NCBI GenBank assembly: GCA_947501005.1
Contig: CANMTU010000001.1
Coordinates: 830,501-894,500 of the forward strand
Length of the DNA stretch: 64,000 nucleotides
Source of the DNA: an uncultured Erythrobacter sp.
GTDB lineage: Bacteria > Pseudomonadota > Alphaproteobacteria > Sphingomonadales > Sphingomonadaceae
Direction of reading: 5' to 3'
The notes under the pieces are model-generated. The model saw only the letters and a program-made list of their open reading frames with translations, searched no databases and was not told the DNA's origin. Below are positions 49,743-59,034 of the stretch, piece after piece. The translations under genes were made by a program, and so were the position numbers. Positions within the stretch are counted from its first letter, which is position 1, and every line of letters begins with the position of its first letter.

Positions 49743-51467
49743 TCAGCCGGCTTTTGCGCCCTCGTTCCGGCTGTCGGCCGCAGCGCCGTGAAAGTCGCAT
49801 GCCGGCAGCCGCTCGGACCCGGCGGTGCGCATCAGGCCGCTCTTCTCCAGCCGCTGGCGCACGGCATCGGCCGGTTCGGGCATGCCGTAGTGATAGCCCT
49901 GGCCTTTCATGCTGCCCATGCCGCGCAGCACGTCGCGCACGGTCTCGTCCTCGATGCCTTCCGCGGTGACCGGCAGTTTCAGCCCGCGGCTCATCGAGAC
50001 GATCGCATCGACGAACTGCTTGCTATCGTCCTCGTGCCGCAGGCCGCCGATGAAGCTGCGATCGATCTTCAGCCGGTCGAACGGCAGGCTGCGCAGCTGC
50101 GAGAAGCTTGAATAGCCGGTGCCGAAATCGTCGAGGCTGATATGCACGCCCTGATTGCGCAGGCTGGTGATCATCGAGCGCACCAGGCCGACATTCTCGT
50201 GCAGGCAGCTTTCGGTTATCTCGATATCGAGCCGCTGCGGCGCGAAGCGGTGGGTGACGAGGAGTTTGAGGATCTTCTGCGCGAACCACGGATCGCGCAT
50301 CTGCACCGGCGAGATGTTGACCGACAGGGTCAGGCGCTCGTCCCACTCGTTCGCATCCTGGAACGCCTGCGCCATAAGCGTCTCGCTCATCTCGGCGATC
50401 ACGCCCATATCCTCGGCGATCGGGATGAAGATGTCGGGCCCGATCACGCCCAGTTCGGGCGAGATCCACCGGGCGAGCATTTCGAAGCCGGTCAGTTCGC
50501 CGGTCTCGAGATCGATCTGCTGTTCGTAGAACGGCACGAACTCGTTATTGGCCATGCCCTTACGGATGCCGGTCTCGAGCTCGTTGCGGAACCGCAGTTC
50601 CGATTCCATCGCATCCTCGAACCATTCGAAGCGGTTCTTGCCCTTCCGCTTGGCGTGATACATCGCGATATCCGCCTTGTGCATCAAGCGCTGCGAATCG
50701 CCGGCGGCGCATTCTTCCGCCGAGAGGCTGGCGGTGCTGGCGATCCCGATCGACATGGTCACCTCGATCGCCAGATTGCGATGCTGGACCGGGGCCGAAA
50801 CGGTATCGATCAGACGCGCGGCGAAATGGTCGACCGCTTCGGGCTGGGCCGGGCGATACGGCAGCAGGCAGACGAACTCGTCGCCGCCGAGCCGGGACAG
50901 CAGGCCATTGGGCGGAAGCAGCGCGGCGATCCGCCGGGCGGTGGCCTTCAGCACCGCGTCGCCCGCCGAATGGCCGTTGAGATCGTTGACCTGCTTGAAA
51001 TTGTCGAGATCGATGACGATCGCCGCCAGCGGACTGTCGGCAACGTTGCGGCCGGACATCGCCGCGCTGGCAGCGACGGCGAAGCTGCGGCGGTTGAGGC
51101 AGGCGGTCAGGTGGTCGATCTCCGCCAGCCGGCGCATCTGGGCTTCCGCCGCGCGATGTTCGGCCAGCTGTGCGGACAGTTTCCTGTATCGGTGCCACCC
51201 GAAGATGATCAGCGCGACGTTCAGCACGAGGGCATTGGTCAGCGCCACGTCGGGCGGCGCGGCATGCCCTTTCCATGCCTGCACCAGATGCGGCAGGATC
51301 GCGCTTGCGGTGATGGTGAACAGGACGATCGCGGCCAGCGCGATGACGAGCGAGAGCCGGTCGCATTCCGCACCGGATACGGCAGGGGCTGGCGATGCAG
51401 CCTCGTCCGATCCGTGATTTTCAGAATGCTCGGTCAATTTCGGTCGCCCCCCTGAAGGCTGTCCCAC
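49743..51467 (-). CDS. GGDEF-EAL domain cyclic-di-GMP protein with N-terminal TM segments
   Basis: RLGGDEFVCLL; EAL-domain residues FEMLARW, VNISPVQM, ITES, DDFGTGYSS, KIDRSF, TAEGIE, GQGYHYG. Confidence 0.93.
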   Translation of the reverse strand: MGQPSGGRPKLTEHSENHGSDEAASPAPAVSGAECDRLSLVIALAAIVLFTITASAILPHLVQAWKGHAAPPDVALTNALVLNVALIIFGWHRYRKLSAQLAEHRAAEAQMRRLAEIDHLTACLNRRSFAVAASAAMSGRNVADSPLAAIVIDLDNFKQVNDLNGHSAGDAVLKATARRIAALLPPNGLLSRLGGDEFVCLLPYRPAQPEAVDHFAARLIDTVSAPVQHRNLAIEVTMSIGIASTASLSAEECAAGDSQRLMHKADIAMYHAKRKGKNRFEWFEDAMESELRFRNELETGIRKGMANNEFVPFYEQQIDLETGELTGFEMLARWISPELGVIGPDIFIPIAEDMGVIAEMSETLMAQAFQDANEWDERLTLSVNISPVQMRDPWFAQKILKLLVTHRFAPQRLDIEITESCLHENVGLVRSMITSLRNQGVHISLDDFGTGYSSFSQLRSLPFDRLKIDRSFIGGLRHEDDSKQFVDAIVSMSRGLKLPVTAEGIEDETVRDVLRGMGSMKGQGYHYGMPEPADAVRQRLEKSGLMRTAGSERLPACDFHGAAADSRNEGAKAG

Positions 51468-51610
51468 CGAATAGGGGTCGGCGACTAAAATCCCGTTAAT
51501 TCGCCATGGAACGGGCGGGAACAGGGCCGCGGCGGCAGCCGTTGCCTATTCGTGCGGACCCTCCGCGCGCGGCTCCGGTCGATTTTCGCGAACAGATTAG
51601 GGAACATGCC

Positions 51611-52021
51611 TTGGCCCGTTACTGGCTTATGAAATCCGAACCCGACGCCTATAGCTGGGACGACCTCGAAGCCGAGGGTGAAGGGCTGTGGGACGGGGTG
51701 CGCAACCACCGGGCGAAGAACAATCTCGCCGCCATGAGCGTGGGCGACCAAGCGTTCTTCTATCACTCCAATATCGGCAAGGAGATCGTCGGCATCGTCG
51801 AGATCACCGAGACGGGGCTGACCGATCCGAGCGACGAGAGGGGCAAATGGGCCGCCGTGAAGGTCAAGCCTAAGACCAAGCTGCCCCACGGCGTCAGCCT
51901 GAAGGACATGAAGGCGGCCGAGCAACTGGCGGATTGCGAACTGGTTACCCAGTCGCGCCTGTCGGTGGCCGAGATCAAGCCTCAGGAATGGTCGATCATC
52001 CTTTCGATGGCGGGCATCTGA
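51611..52021 (+). CDS. EVE domain protein (TTG start likely)
   Basis: ARYWLMKSEPDAYSWDDLEAEGEGLWDGVRNHRAKNNLAAMSVGDQAFFYHSN. Confidence 0.9.
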   Translation: MARYWLMKSEPDAYSWDDLEAEGEGLWDGVRNHRAKNNLAAMSVGDQAFFYHSNIGKEIVGIVEITETGLTDPSDERGKWAAVKVKPKTKLPHGVSLKDMKAAEQLADCELVTQSRLSVAEIKPQEWSIILSMAGI

Positions 52022-53689
52022 CTATTCGCCGCGCAATTTGCTGACCGTCGCCCCGCTCGCGGCCAGCTGTTCGATGTCGATCTTGCAGTGGACAAGGCGC
52101 AGCCCGCTACGGCCCTTGGCGGCGACCAGCGCGTCCTTGAACTGCTCGGTCGTCGCGGCGAAGGCGCTCCACGCCCCGTAAGCGACGCCCAGCGCGGCAA
52201 AATCGGGATTGGCGAGGCGCGTGCCGCTGATCCGCGCATCGCCGGGAAACTCGCGCTCCTGATGCATGCGGATCGTGCCGTAAGTCCCGTTGTCGACCAC
52301 GATGACGATGAGGTTCGCGCCGTGCTGTGCCGCGGTCGCCAGTTCCTGCGCGTTCATCAGGAAATCCCCGTCCCCGGCAACCGCCACCACCATCCGTTCG
52401 GGAAAGCGCAGCGCGGCGGCAACAGCGGCGGGCAGGCCGTATCCCATCGCCCCGGCGGTGGGCGCAAGCTGGCTCGGCCATCCTTCGTAGCGCCAGTAGC
52501 GGTGCCACCAACCGGCGAAATTGCCCGCGCCGTTGCAGATAATCGTGTCGTCCGGAAGCGTATCGCGCATGAACTGGACGCCGCTTGCCATGTCGAGCGC
52601 GAAACCGGCTGGGTGTGCGGTCGCCCAGTCCTGCCATTCGGCGTTTGCCTGCGCGCCGGCATCGAAATCGATCCCGTCGTCATCGTCCCACAGGGCGGCG
52701 GTCTCCGCGAACTCGCCCATGTCGGCGCAGATCGCGAGGTTGGTCGGGTAGACGCTGTGCAATTCGTCCGGGTCGGGGTGGACATGGATCAGCCTGCGCC
52801 CGCTGCCATCGAGCGGGGGAACGGTGTAGCCATCGGTCGTCGCCTCGCCCAGCCTTGCGCCGACGGCGAGGATCAGGTCCGCGCGCTTCACCCGCTCGAC
52901 CAGCCTGGGGTTCGGGCCGTAGCCGAGGCTGCCGGCATAGACGCGCGAGGCGGGCGAGATCGCGTCCTGACGGCGGAACGCCGTGGCGACCGGCAGGCCA
53001 ATACGTTCGGCGAAGAGCTGGAAATATTCGCGCGCCCGCGCGTCCCATCCCGCCCCGCCGACGATTGCGACGGGGTCGGCCGCATCCGCGATCAGGGCCA
53101 TCATCGCCTGCATCGCCTCGGGCAAAGGCGCCTGCGGCGGCGGGGCGATCCGTTTGCGCGGCGCGGCATCGGTCTCTGCGCTCAACATATCCTCGGGCAG
53201 GGCCAGTACCACCGGCCCCGGCCGGCCCGACATTGCCGTGGCATAGGCACGGGCGACATATTCGGGGATGCGGTCGGCCTGATCGATCCGCGCGCCCCAT
53301 TTGGCGATCGGCGCGAAGAAGGCGGGGAAGTCGATCTCCTGAAACCCTTCGCGGTCGCGCATGGTGGTCGAGACGTCGCCGACGAACAGGATCATCGGCT
53401 GCGAATCCTGCCGGGCGACATGTACACCGATGCTGGCATTGGTCGCGCCCGGACCGCGGGTGACGAAGGCAATGCCGGGCCGCCCAGTCATCGCCCCATC
53501 GGCGCAGGCCATGAACGCCGCGCCGCCTTCCTGCCGGCAGGTAACGAGATCGACGGACGCCGTATCGCTCAGCGCGTCGAGCACTTGCAGGAAGCTTTCG
53601 CCGGGCACGGTGAAGATCCGGTCGCAGCCCTGTTCGACCAGGCAATCGACGAGCAGGCGGGCGGCGGCGGGGGTGGGTTTGGCTGTCAT
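52022..53689 (-). CDS. Thiamine pyrophosphate-dependent enzyme (acetolactate synthase-like large subunit)
   Basis: DRIFTVPGESFLQVLDAL, VTRGPGATNASIGVH, GDGDFLMNAQELATA. Confidence 0.88.
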   Translation of the reverse strand: MTAKPTPAAARLLVDCLVEQGCDRIFTVPGESFLQVLDALSDTASVDLVTCRQEGGAAFMACADGAMTGRPGIAFVTRGPGATNASIGVHVARQDSQPMILFVGDVSTTMRDREGFQEIDFPAFFAPIAKWGARIDQADRIPEYVARAYATAMSGRPGPVVLALPEDMLSAETDAAPRKRIAPPPQAPLPEAMQAMMALIADAADPVAIVGGAGWDARAREYFQLFAERIGLPVATAFRRQDAISPASRVYAGSLGYGPNPRLVERVKRADLILAVGARLGEATTDGYTVPPLDGSGRRLIHVHPDPDELHSVYPTNLAICADMGEFAETAALWDDDDGIDFDAGAQANAEWQDWATAHPAGFALDMASGVQFMRDTLPDDTIICNGAGNFAGWWHRYWRYEGWPSQLAPTAGAMGYGLPAAVAAALRFPERMVVAVAGDGDFLMNAQELATAAQHGANLIVIVVDNGTYGTIRMHQEREFPGDARISGTRLANPDFAALGVAYGAWSAFAATTEQFKDALVAAKGRSGLRLVHCKIDIEQLAASGATVSKLRGE

Positions 53690-53833
53690 GGCCGAATCGT
53701 AACGGCGGGGCGGGGCGCTGGCAATCGCGGCTTTGGTTGACGGATGTGGTGAGCGGCAAAGGTTAACGTCCCACGCAGGAACAGAGCGGAAAACGTGGGA
53801 CCCCGAAAGTAAAGAAACCGTTAATCCCGCACC

Positions 53834-54028
53834 ATGAGACGCTCCCTTGTTCTGACCGACGATGGCCGCCGCCACTGGCTGCGGGCCATGATCCCCAACC
53901 GCCGCAAGTTTTTCAGCGACTTGCTGCCCGATGGCCCGGCCGACTGGCGCCTGACCGGCAGCGATGTTCGCGGGGTGACGACGGCCTATTTCGCGACCTT
54001 CGCCGCGGTGCTGGCCTTCATCGTCTAG
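53834..54028 (+). CDS. Small C-tail-anchored membrane protein, unknown (64 aa)
   Basis: MRRSLVLTDDGRRHWLRAMIPNRRKFFSDLLPDG...VTTAYFATFAAVLAFIV; isolated between core genes. Confidence 0.55.
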   Translation: MRRSLVLTDDGRRHWLRAMIPNRRKFFSDLLPDGPADWRLTGSDVRGVTTAYFATFAAVLAFIV

Positions 54029-54035
54029 GTATCGT

Positions 54036-55385
54036 CTAGGTGCCGGCCGCCCGCAGGCTCGCGGCATCGCGTTCCGCGTCGAGCAGCCTGCGCCCGAGCC
54101 ACGCGGAAAAGAGACACATGCCTGCGCACAGCAGCACTTGCTCCACGATGGGGATGCCCGCCGCGCTCATCGCCATCGCCAGCAGCGAACCGCCCACCAT
54201 CGCGCCCGAATTGACGATATTGTTCGCCGCGATCGTGCGCGAGGCTTTGTCCGGCGTCGCGCGTGTGGTGAGGAAAGCATAGAGGGGTACGACGAACATC
54301 CCCCCCGCCACCGCGATGCCGAGCAGCGCCAGCAGGATGAACGCCGCCATCGGCCAGCCGAGAAATTGCGGCACGTCGAGCAGCATGGTCGGCTGGTCCC
54401 GCTCCCACAACTTGGCCAGCACGTAGAAGGCGACGACGAACAGCCCCATCGCCACCACCGATACCGGGGCATAGCGGGCGGACACCTCGCCTTTCAGCAG
54501 TGCGTTGATCGCCACCGAACCGATCGCCACGCCGACGGAGAACACCACCAGGAACAGGCTGGCGACTTCCTTGCTGGCCATGAGCACGTTCTTGGCGAGC
54601 GGGGGGAACTGGATGAACAGCACCGCCCCGATGGTCCAGAAGAAGCTGATCGCAAGGATCGCGTAATAGATTTCGCGATTGTGCATCGTCTCGCGAACGA
54701 GATGGGCGGATGCGCGCAGGATATGCCAGTCGAGCTTTTCGGGCGCGCCCTGCGGCGGCGCTGGCGGGACCTGCCGGCTGACGAGATAGCCGACCACCGC
54801 CGTCACGATGACAAGCACCGCCGCCGCCTCCGCCGGGATCCAGCCGGCCAGGATCGTGCCGCCCAGGATTGCGATATAGGTTCCCGCCTCGACCAGCCCG
54901 GTGCCGGCCAGCACCTCTTCCTTGCGCAAATGCTGCGGCAGGATGGCGTATTTGATCGGGCCGAGGAAGGTCGACTGCACGCCGCCGAGGAACAGGGCGA
55001 ACAGCATGAGCAGGATGGGGATGCTGGTCTCGATCCCGAACAGCCAAACCGGCAAGGCGAACCCCTGCTGGGCAAGATAGAGACCGCTTGCCCCGACCAG
55101 CATCAGGCCGATCTCGCACAGTTTCACGATGCGGATGATCGCCGCCTTGTCGCGCATGTCGGCAAGCTGCCCCGCGATTGCGGACAGGACGAAGAACGGC
55201 AGGATGAACACCCCCGAAGCGACGGCGGAGAAGATGCCTTCCGCCTCTTCGGAATTGTAGATGTTGTACACCACGAACAGCACCATGGCCGTCTTGTACA
55301 GATTGTCGTTGAAGGCATTGAACAGTTGCGTCACGAAAAGCGGCAGAAACCGCCGTGTGCGCAGCAGATGCGTTGTCGTCGTCAT
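54036..55385 (-). CDS. MFS transporter, LplT-like
   Basis: RFLPLFVTQLFNAFNDNLYKTAMVLFVVYN; 12-TM pattern. Confidence 0.85.
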   Translation of the reverse strand: MTTTTHLLRTRRFLPLFVTQLFNAFNDNLYKTAMVLFVVYNIYNSEEAEGIFSAVASGVFILPFFVLSAIAGQLADMRDKAAIIRIVKLCEIGLMLVGASGLYLAQQGFALPVWLFGIETSIPILLMLFALFLGGVQSTFLGPIKYAILPQHLRKEEVLAGTGLVEAGTYIAILGGTILAGWIPAEAAAVLVIVTAVVGYLVSRQVPPAPPQGAPEKLDWHILRASAHLVRETMHNREIYYAILAISFFWTIGAVLFIQFPPLAKNVLMASKEVASLFLVVFSVGVAIGSVAINALLKGEVSARYAPVSVVAMGLFVVAFYVLAKLWERDQPTMLLDVPQFLGWPMAAFILLALLGIAVAGGMFVVPLYAFLTTRATPDKASRTIAANNIVNSGAMVGGSLLAMAMSAAGIPIVEQVLLCAGMCLFSAWLGRRLLDAERDAASLRAAGT

Positions 55386-55514
55386 GACCCCCCGGAAGGA
55401 AACCCCTCGCCTGGGTTGTGATCCCTAGCGGCATGAGATTGTTGGACAAGCGCAAAGCGCGGCTTTTGCGGCGGGGCGAAAACGGCTAGGCGGCGAGGGC
55501 AACAGGTAAGCCGC

Positions 55515-55603
55515 CCGGACCCGCTCGTCGAAGGCCCGCTTTCACTCACCCGCTGCGGTCGAAGGAAGGACGGCCCTTCGACCGGCGCAGGGCGAACGGA
55601 CAG
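55515..55603. repeat. Intergenic palindromic repeat of the sphingomonad 'VRP-PVEGP...GPSTSGSGR' type
   Basis: Imperfect inverted pair GTCGAAGGCC / GGCCCTTCGAC; reverse translation LSVRPAPVEGPSFLRPQRVSESGPSTSGSGR. Confidence 0.65.
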
Positions 55604-55614
55604 ATTCACCTTTC

Positions 55615-56208
55615 ATGCTTTCGCTCCCCAACATCCTCACCCTCTCGCGGATCGTCGCGATCCCCCTGCTGGCGTTCCTGCTGTGGTGGCCGGGGTGGGC
55701 GGCGGGCTATCTCGCCGCCTTCATCTTGTACTGCCTGATGGGCATCACCGATTATTTCGACGGCTATCTTGCCCGGTCGAGTGGGGCGGTGTCGCGGCTG
55801 GGCATCTTCCTCGATCCGATCGCCGACAAGATCATGGTCGCCGCCGTCATCCTGGTGCTGGCGGCGCAGAACGTGCTGCGGGGCCCTTATGTAGGCGATG
55901 CACATGTGATCGCGGGGCTGATCATCCTTATGCGCGAGATTGCGGTATCGGGCCTGCGCGAATTTCTCGGCGGGTTGCAGGTCAGCGTCCCGGTGTCGCG
56001 GCTGGCGAAATGGAAGACGACGTTCCAGCTGGTGGCCCTGGGGTCGCTCATCCTGGGCGAGGGGTTGCCGAACTGGAACGTGATGCTCGGCACGCTGGAG
56101 GCGAACGTGCCGCACACCGTGGGCCTGATAACCCTGTGGGGCGCGGCGATTCTCACGCTGGTGACCGGGTGGGACTATCTGCGGGTCGGGCTGAAGCACA
56201 TGGATTGA
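55615..56208 (+). CDS. pgsA: CDP-diacylglycerol-glycerol-3-phosphate 3-phosphatidyltransferase
   Basis: MLSLPNILTLSRIVAIPLLAFLL, DYFDGYLARSSGAVSRLGIFLDPIADKIM. Confidence 0.95.
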   Translation: MLSLPNILTLSRIVAIPLLAFLLWWPGWAAGYLAAFILYCLMGITDYFDGYLARSSGAVSRLGIFLDPIADKIMVAAVILVLAAQNVLRGPYVGDAHVIAGLIILMREIAVSGLREFLGGLQVSVPVSRLAKWKTTFQLVALGSLILGEGLPNWNVMLGTLEANVPHTVGLITLWGAAILTLVTGWDYLRVGLKHMD

Positions 56209-56254
56209 GGGGGGGGGTGGCGGCGCGCCGGCAATCTTGACGGGCGCCGCTACG

Positions 56255-56290
56255 AAAAAGGCCCCCGCTTGCGAGCGAGGGCCTCTTCGG
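56255..56290 (-). terminator. Terminator for the acidic lipoprotein gene
   Basis: Minus strand GGCCCTCGCTCGCAAGCGGGGGCC-TTTTTC. Confidence 0.75.
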
Positions 56291-56320
56291 TCTTGTTCTG
56301 AAGACGTAATGGCGGCGGCG

Positions 56321-56566
56321 TTACTCGCCGGGATCGGTCGCCGGAACGCCCTCGGCATCGTCCTGATTGACATCGACGTCCACGGTCGGAACCTCGACGG
56401 TCTTGGTGCCGGTATCGACGTCGACATCGGCGGGTTCGACATCGTATTCGGGCAGATTGCCGCCTTCGACCTCGGGCAGGCTGCCCTCTTCGGTCTGGTC
56501 GACATCGCAGGCCGCGAGCGACAGGATGATGCCGGTAGCGGCCAGTGCTGCGAAAGTCTTTTTCAT
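56321..56566 (-). CDS. Small acidic lipoprotein, unknown function
   Basis: MKKTFAALAATGIILSLAAC lipobox, then Asp/Glu/Val-rich repeats (DVDVDTGTKTVEVPTVDVDVNQDD). Confidence 0.7.
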   Translation of the reverse strand: MKKTFAALAATGIILSLAACDVDQTEEGSLPEVEGGNLPEYDVEPADVDVDTGTKTVEVPTVDVDVNQDDAEGVPATDPGE

Positions 56567-56679
56567 CTGCGTGCTCTCTCTATGGTTTCTGCGTAACGTG
56601 CCGAACCTATTCGGCCCGGCGAGGCATGACAAGCGCGTCCGTGGCCACGGTTCTCGCGCGCCGGTCGCCGGGCGTGCCC

Positions 56680-57576
56680 TCAACCCGCCCGCAACTCCGC
56701 CGCCAGCAATTCGAAATCGCTTCGCCGGGGGGAGTTCTTGCGCCAGATCAGCACGATCTCGCGGCTGGCCGCCGCGCTTTTCAGTGGCCGCGCGACCACG
56801 TCGGTGCCGGCCAGTATGCCCGCCTCCACCGCCATTGCCGGCAGCATGGTGAGGCCGAGGCCGTTATCGACCATCTGCACAAGCGTATGCAGGCTGGTGG
56901 CGATCATCGTGGTGCTCGCCCGCAGTTCGGGGCGGTTGCAGGCGGCCAGCGCGTGGTCTTTCAGGCAATGCCCGTCTTCCAGCAGCAGCAGGCGACCCTC
57001 GTCGATCATGTCGGCGGTGATGCTTTCGGGCGGATCGCGCGGGTCGCCTTTCGGAAAAGCGACGTAGAGCGCATCGTCCGCGATATGCGCCTGCTCCACC
57101 TCGCCGGTCGGGAAGGGCAGGGCGAGGAGCGCGCAATCGACCCGCCCGTGCTGCAGCGATTCGACCGCGTCCTGGCTGGTCTCCTCGCGCAGGAACAGGT
57201 CGAGGTCGGGCCGTTCGCGGCGCAGCCGGGGGAGGAAGCGGGGGAGAAGGAAGGGAGCGATCGTGGGGATCACGCTCATCCGCAGCTGTCCCGCCAGCGG
57301 CTTGCCGGCGGCCTGCACCAGGTCTGACAGTTCCTCCGCCTCGCGCAGGATGCGGTGCGCCTTTTCCACCACCTGATTGCCGAGCGCAGTAAAGCGGACC
57401 ACGCGCCGGCTCCGCTCCACCAGCGTCACGCCGAGGAGCGATTCGAGCTCGCGGATCCCGGCGCTCAACGTTGATTGCGAAACGAAGCTCGCCTCCGCCG
57501 CGCGGCCGAAATGGCCATGCTCGTGCAGCGCTGCGAGGTATTGCAACTGCTTGATGGTGGGAAGGTAGGTGGACAT
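56680..57576 (-). CDS. oxyR: LysR-family hydrogen peroxide sensor OxyR
   Basis: LysR HTH; redox-Cys region LLEDGHCLKDHALAACN. Confidence 0.9.
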   Translation of the reverse strand: MSTYLPTIKQLQYLAALHEHGHFGRAAEASFVSQSTLSAGIRELESLLGVTLVERSRRVVRFTALGNQVVEKAHRILREAEELSDLVQAAGKPLAGQLRMSVIPTIAPFLLPRFLPRLRRERPDLDLFLREETSQDAVESLQHGRVDCALLALPFPTGEVEQAHIADDALYVAFPKGDPRDPPESITADMIDEGRLLLLEDGHCLKDHALAACNRPELRASTTMIATSLHTLVQMVDNGLGLTMLPAMAVEAGILAGTDVVARPLKSAAASREIVLIWRKNSPRRSDFELLAAELRAG

Positions 57577-57678
57577 GATGGTTTGGTACCCGTTCGCCCC
57601 CGAGCCTGTCGCGGGGCGGTTCTTGCCTTGTCGATGCGCGTCGCCCGCAAAAACCGGAGCTTCGACGCTCCCTACGGG

Positions 57679-58869
57679 TTATTCCGCCGCTTCCTCGACC
57701 TCCACATCGTCCACATGGGTCATCTTCAACCGCCCGTTCTTGACCGCGAAGGCGAGCTTGCCTTCGACGAGATCGAGCGCATCCTTGCCGAACACCTCGT
57801 AGCGCCAGCCTTCGAGGATCGGCAGATCGCGCGATCCCGAAGCCAGCGCCTCCATCTCGTCGGACCGGGTGAGCAACCGGGATGCCACGTCGATCTCGCG
57901 CGAGCGGATCTTCAGCAGCAGCTTGAGCAGGTCTGCGACCAGCGCGCCTTCCTTGCCCAGCGGCGCGCCGCGCTTGGGCCGTTCGGGCATTTCGTCTTTC
58001 GGCAACGGCTCCGCATCCTCGATGATCTTCATCAGGCGCTTGCCGATGTCGTTGTCCTTCCAGGCGTTTGACAGGCCGCGCACCTTGACGAGGTCGGCCT
58101 GTTGCCTGGGCGGTTGGCTGGCGACATCGGCCAGCGTCTCGTCGCGCATGATCCGGCCGCGCGGGATGTTCTTGTGCTGCGCTTCCTGCTCGCGCCAGGC
58201 GGCGAGTGCCTTCAGGCGGCCGAGCACCTGCGCGTTGCGGCCGGGCGAGCGGATACGCTTCCATGCAAGGTCGCCCTCGTTCGCGTAGTTCGCGGGGTCG
58301 GCTAGCTTTTCCATTTCCGCATCGAGCCACCGCCCGCGCCCGGTCTTGATCAGCTTCTTGAGCATGCGGGGGAAGATGGTGGCAAGGTGGGTCACGTCGC
58401 CGATGGCGTATTCGATCTGCCGTTCGGTCAGCGGGCGGCGGCTCCAGTCGGTGAAGCGCGCGCCCTTGTCGACGGTGAAGCCGAGCCAGCTTTCCACGAG
58501 ATTGGCATAGCCGATCTGTTCCGACTGGCTGATCGCCATCATCGCGATCTGCGTGTCGAAGATGGGATGCGGGGTCTTGCCGGTGAGGTTGTAGATGATC
58601 TCCACGTCCTGCCCGCCGGCGTGGAAGATCTTCAGCACGTCCTCATTGTCGGTCAGGAGGTCGAGCAGGGGGGTGAGGTCGATACCGTCGGCCAGCGGAT
58701 CGATCGCGGCGGCTTCTTCCGTATTGCCGATCTGCACGAGGCAGAGTTCGGGCCAGTAGGTGTTCTCGCGCATGAATTCGGTATCGACGCAGACGAAATC
58801 GCTTTGCGCTAGCCGCTCGCACAATTCGGCGAGGGTCTGCGTATCGGTAATCAGATCGTGTATCTTCAT
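57679..58869 (-). CDS. rnd: Ribonuclease D
   Basis: [28 protein letters not shown] exonuclease plus HRDC region; start 58869 or 58887. Confidence 0.94.
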   Translation of the reverse strand: MKIHDLITDTQTLAELCERLAQSDFVCVDTEFMRENTYWPELCLVQIGNTEEAAAIDPLADGIDLTPLLDLLTDNEDVLKIFHAGGQDVEIIYNLTGKTPHPIFDTQIAMMAISQSEQIGYANLVESWLGFTVDKGARFTDWSRRPLTERQIEYAIGDVTHLATIFPRMLKKLIKTGRGRWLDAEMEKLADPANYANEGDLAWKRIRSPGRNAQVLGRLKALAAWREQEAQHKNIPRGRIMRDETLADVASQPPRQQADLVKVRGLSNAWKDNDIGKRLMKIIEDAEPLPKDEMPERPKRGAPLGKEGALVADLLKLLLKIRSREIDVASRLLTRSDEMEALASGSRDLPILEGWRYEVFGKDALDLVEGKLAFAVKNGRLKMTHVDDVEVEEAAE

Positions 58870-59034
58870 CGGCTTCTTTTCTGTCATTCGGGCGGAGTGC
58901 CGCCCCCGGCCGGCGCGATCTTGACAAATCCCCGGCCTTGCCCTGTTAGCGCGCGCGTTTCATCGCTAGGGAAGCGCTGCGCACCTTACCCCCGCGGCCC
59001 TAGCGCCAAAGCCCGCAATTTGGAAAGTCTTTCG

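Noticed and set aside
51530-51610. LexA-box-like GAAC repeats upstream of the EVE gene (GAACgggcggGAAC, GAACagattaggGAAC)
   Set aside because: Spacers are 6 and 8 nt rather than the required 7, and no promoter alignment supports them
55382-55609. 75-aa minus ORF (MNLSVRPAPVEGPSFLRPQRVSESGPSTSGSGRL...)
   Set aside because: Translation of an intergenic palindromic repeat, a known source of spurious ORFs in sphingomonads
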